Shown here: piece by piece, positions 21,414-22,734 of the stretch
How positions within the stretch are numbered: the stretch's first letter is position 1
Layout: the number at the start of each line of letters is the position of its first letter
Source of the DNA: an uncultured Coriobacteriaceae bacterium
Lineage (GTDB): Bacteria; Actinomycetota; Coriobacteriia; Coriobacteriales; QAMH01
Direction of reading: 5' to 3'
Length of the DNA: 22,734 nt
NCBI GenBank assembly: GCA_900544245.1
Contig: UQUH01000025.1
Coordinates: forward strand, 1 to 22,734
Notes under the pieces: model-generated
Database searches by the model: none
Told to the model about the DNA's origin: nothing
The model's input: the letters and a program-made list of their open reading frames with translations, nothing else
Program-made: the position numbers and the translations under genes

Positions 21414-21712
21414 TGGACAGGATCATGAGCATCGAGGAGGCCGCGACCGCGCTGTACGGGCAGGCCACCAAGACGAACTGCACGGTGCTGGCGCGCCAGT
21501 GCAGGGAGGGCGTCATCTCGAACTGCGAGAAGGACGGCGCGAAGTGGTACATCAACGCGACCCGCGAATGGCCGGGGCTGTTCGGCGAGGTCGACCCGAA
21601 GGGCGATCCGGACGGGGCATGCGGTGGGCGACGGACGCTGCCCGGGATCACGAGCGAGACGACCATCGGCGAGCTGTTCGCGCTGCTCGCCGAGGTCGCC
21701 TTCGCGAAATAG
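21413..21712 (+). CDS. Excisionase-like or MerR-like small DNA-binding protein
   Basis: This 99-residue protein begins MDRIMSIEEAATAL, then has ARQCREGVISNCEKDGAKWYINA. This resembles the helix-turn-helix plus wing (KDGxKWYI) of excisionases and AlpA-like regulators, although the spacing is not canonical. Residues 60-99 form an unrelated tail. The ATG overlaps the previous stop by one base. A role in excision with one of the two recombinases is inferred. Confidence 0.5.
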   Translation: MDRIMSIEEAATALYGQATKTNCTVLARQCREGVISNCEKDGAKWYINATREWPGLFGEVDPKGDPDGACGGRRTLPGITSETTIGELFALLAEVAFAK

Positions 21713-21722
21713 GACACGGCAC

Positions 21723-21798
21723 GCCAGGGCCGGCCGTCGGGCGCGTGGGGGTGTCCCTACTCCTTGCGCCCCTCGCGCGCCCGGCCGCGGGCCCTGGC
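21723..21798. repeat. Large GC-rich inverted repeat
   Basis: The 23-base arms at 21723-21745 and 21776-21798 match at 20 positions, and further G-C pairs extend inward. The loop is at most about 30 bases. It fills most of the 109-base gap between two small genes, with no T-run after it (the downstream bases are purine-rich). A terminator without T-run, a recombination or replication site, and an inserted palindromic repeat are all possible. Confidence 0.7.
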
Positions 21799-21821
21799 AA
21801 GGGAAGAAAGGGAGAAAACAC

Positions 21822-22184
21822 ATGGAAAGCAGGGAACGTGACGGGGTCTACAGGGGCCTCGTCATCAACATGACCGGTCACGACATCGACGAGGAGAAGC
21901 TCGCGGACATCGCCAGGCGCGCGTCCGATGCTGTCGAGGACGCTCGCGGCATGATGATTGGCAGGGAGCTCGGTGGCGATGAGATGCCATGCGACGGGCA
22001 GCCCGCACGCGGAGCGGCGAACGCTGACCGCCTGGGGCGCGCCAGGAGCATCCTTCTCGAAGGCATGGAGATCATGCTCGATGACATGAAAAAGAAGCCG
22101 ACGCAGGTGAAGCTGACCGCACTGGCGACGGCGGCGAAGACCCTGCTCGACATCGAGGAAACCTTCCCGGAGCAGGAGCGTTGA
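21822..22184 (+). CDS. Small helical protein of unknown function
   Basis: This 120-residue protein appears helical, with EEKLADIARRASDAVEDARGMM, then ARSILLEGMEIMLDDMKKKP and LTALATAAKTLLDIEETFPEQ. The last part resembles the regulatory or oligomerising helices of small phage proteins. ATG 21822 follows aaagggag; the frame is open upstream to 21624 but that overlaps the preceding gene. Its TGA stop overlaps the TTG start of the recombinase gene, so the two are probably coupled. Confidence 0.55.
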   Translation: MESRERDGVYRGLVINMTGHDIDEEKLADIARRASDAVEDARGMMIGRELGGDEMPCDGQPARGAANADRLGRARSILLEGMEIMLDDMKKKPTQVKLTALATAAKTLLDIEETFPEQER

Positions 22185-22734
22185 CATCCCCGCTCGACAG
22201 AATCACGGCCAGGAAGGTCGGCACCGACGCCTGGGAGGTGGCCCTTCCCAGGAGGCGCTCCTCGGTCGCGCATAGAAGCGGCGTGAGGCCGCGCCACGTC
22301 GTGCACGCCGAGAGCTGGGAGGAGGCCATCGGCATCGGGCACGAGCTCTTCGCGCGCGAGGTGACCGCCTACCTCATGGGCTGCACCATGTCGCTTTGCG
22401 ACCTGGCGGTGCACTTCGTCGACCACGCCGAGGCAGACGGCGCCTACTCGGCCGACACCGCGCGCGACTACCGCGGCATGGTGCTGAGATACGTCAGGCC
22501 CAACGTGACCGCCGACGCCGACGAGCTCACGGCCCTCGACGTCGAGGTCCTCTACGCGCTGCTGCTCGCCAAGGGCGGGCGCGACGGAACCGGCGTGTCG
22601 CTCGGCACCGTGCGCAAGCTCAACACCGTGCTCAGGGGCACCTACGACTTCCTCGTGCGCGAGGGCGTCGTGACGTCAAGCCCCATGCCCGGCGTGAAGC
22701 TCGCGACGCCGCCCGAGCCGCCGGCCCGGGCCCT
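22181..22734 (+). CDS. Second tyrosine recombinase, N-terminal part (continues beyond the window)
   Basis: The frame opens at TTG 22181, overlapping the previous stop (TTGA), with caggag a few bases ahead. It runs 184 codons to the window edge without a stop. The core-binding domain (about 65-175) is recognisable: LCDLAVHFVDHAEADG, then YSADTARDYRGMVLRYV and LGTVRKLNTVLRGTYDFLVREGVV, the pattern of the SAM-like integrase N-domain. The catalytic domain is outside the window, so activity is unknown. It is unlike the integrase at 14882 in sequence and lies on the opposite strand. Confidence 0.75.
   Translation, partial: MTSPLDRITARKVGTDAWEVALPRRRSSVAHRSGVRPRHVVHAESWEEAIGIGHELFAREVTAYLMGCTMSLCDLAVHFVDHAEADGAYSADTARDYRGMVLRYVRPNVTADADELTALDVEVLYALLLAKGGRDGTGVSLGTVRKLNTVLRGTYDFLVREGVVTSSPMPGVKLATPPEPPARA

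Larger units (their letters stand above)
14713..22734. mobile_element. Left part of a tRNA-integrated mobile element (prophage-like or integrative element), open on the right
   Basis: The element is bounded on the left by a tRNA 3' fragment and an adjacent tyrosine recombinase. It contains a divergent repressor/Cro-like control region and a cargo module with an Abi-type protein and small RNA. A string of very small overlapping genes follows, then a second recombinase. No structural, terminase or conjugation gene is visible within the window. It could be a prophage, a phage satellite or an integrative conjugative element. Confidence 0.8.

Overview
The window is GC-rich bacterial DNA with tightly packed genes, strong Shine-Dalgarno sequences and the ribosomal-protein order rpsF-ssb-rpsR-rplI. 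My best guess is a gut-type Coriobacteriia (Actinomycetota). This is inferred from base composition and gene style; no marker gene was compared.

Bases 1-14,710 look like ordinary chromosome. A glycosyltransferase is followed by a LytS-type histidine kinase and its LytTR response regulator (188-3658). Next come purM and purN (3769-5401), a secreted M23-type protein, and the ribosomal block rpsF, ssb, rpsR, rplI (6720-8610). These are followed by a HAD phosphatase and a membrane-anchored protein of unknown function (8698-10097). A metal-homeostasis group follows: a Cys/His-rich CPx-type P-type ATPase and an ArsR/SmtB repressor with a complete alpha5 zinc site. A Tat-type lipoprotein of glycoside hydrolase family 3 and a ferritin end at 14,461. 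Four copies of a 33-base quasi-palindromic repeat are scattered through this half. One copy serves as a terminator and another supplies a stop codon.

From about 14,713 to the right edge lies one end of an integrated mobile element. Its boundary is the 3' end of a tRNA gene (minus strand) with no 5' half. A tyrosine recombinase on the minus strand follows directly. Next is a cargo module on the minus strand: an Abi_2/AbiF-like HEPN protein preceded by a compact, apparently pseudoknotted small RNA, then a DUF2806-like protein and a CI-like repressor. From a divergent promoter region at about 18,700-18,800 a run of small phage-like genes is read rightward: Cro-like, membrane, zinc-ribbon and excisionase-like proteins. 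The run ends in the N-terminal part of a second tyrosine recombinase that leaves the window. An intact copy of the tRNA is expected at the other end of the element, outside this window.

The most interesting feature is the RNA-plus-HEPN pair at 16,216-17,280. It has the layout expected of an RNA-neutralised abortive-infection (abiF-type) defence system. It also carries two unexplained details: a 10-base direct repeat flanking the RNA, and a protein-like extension in another frame at the end of the Abi gene. All assignments come from reading the sequence; no database search was run.
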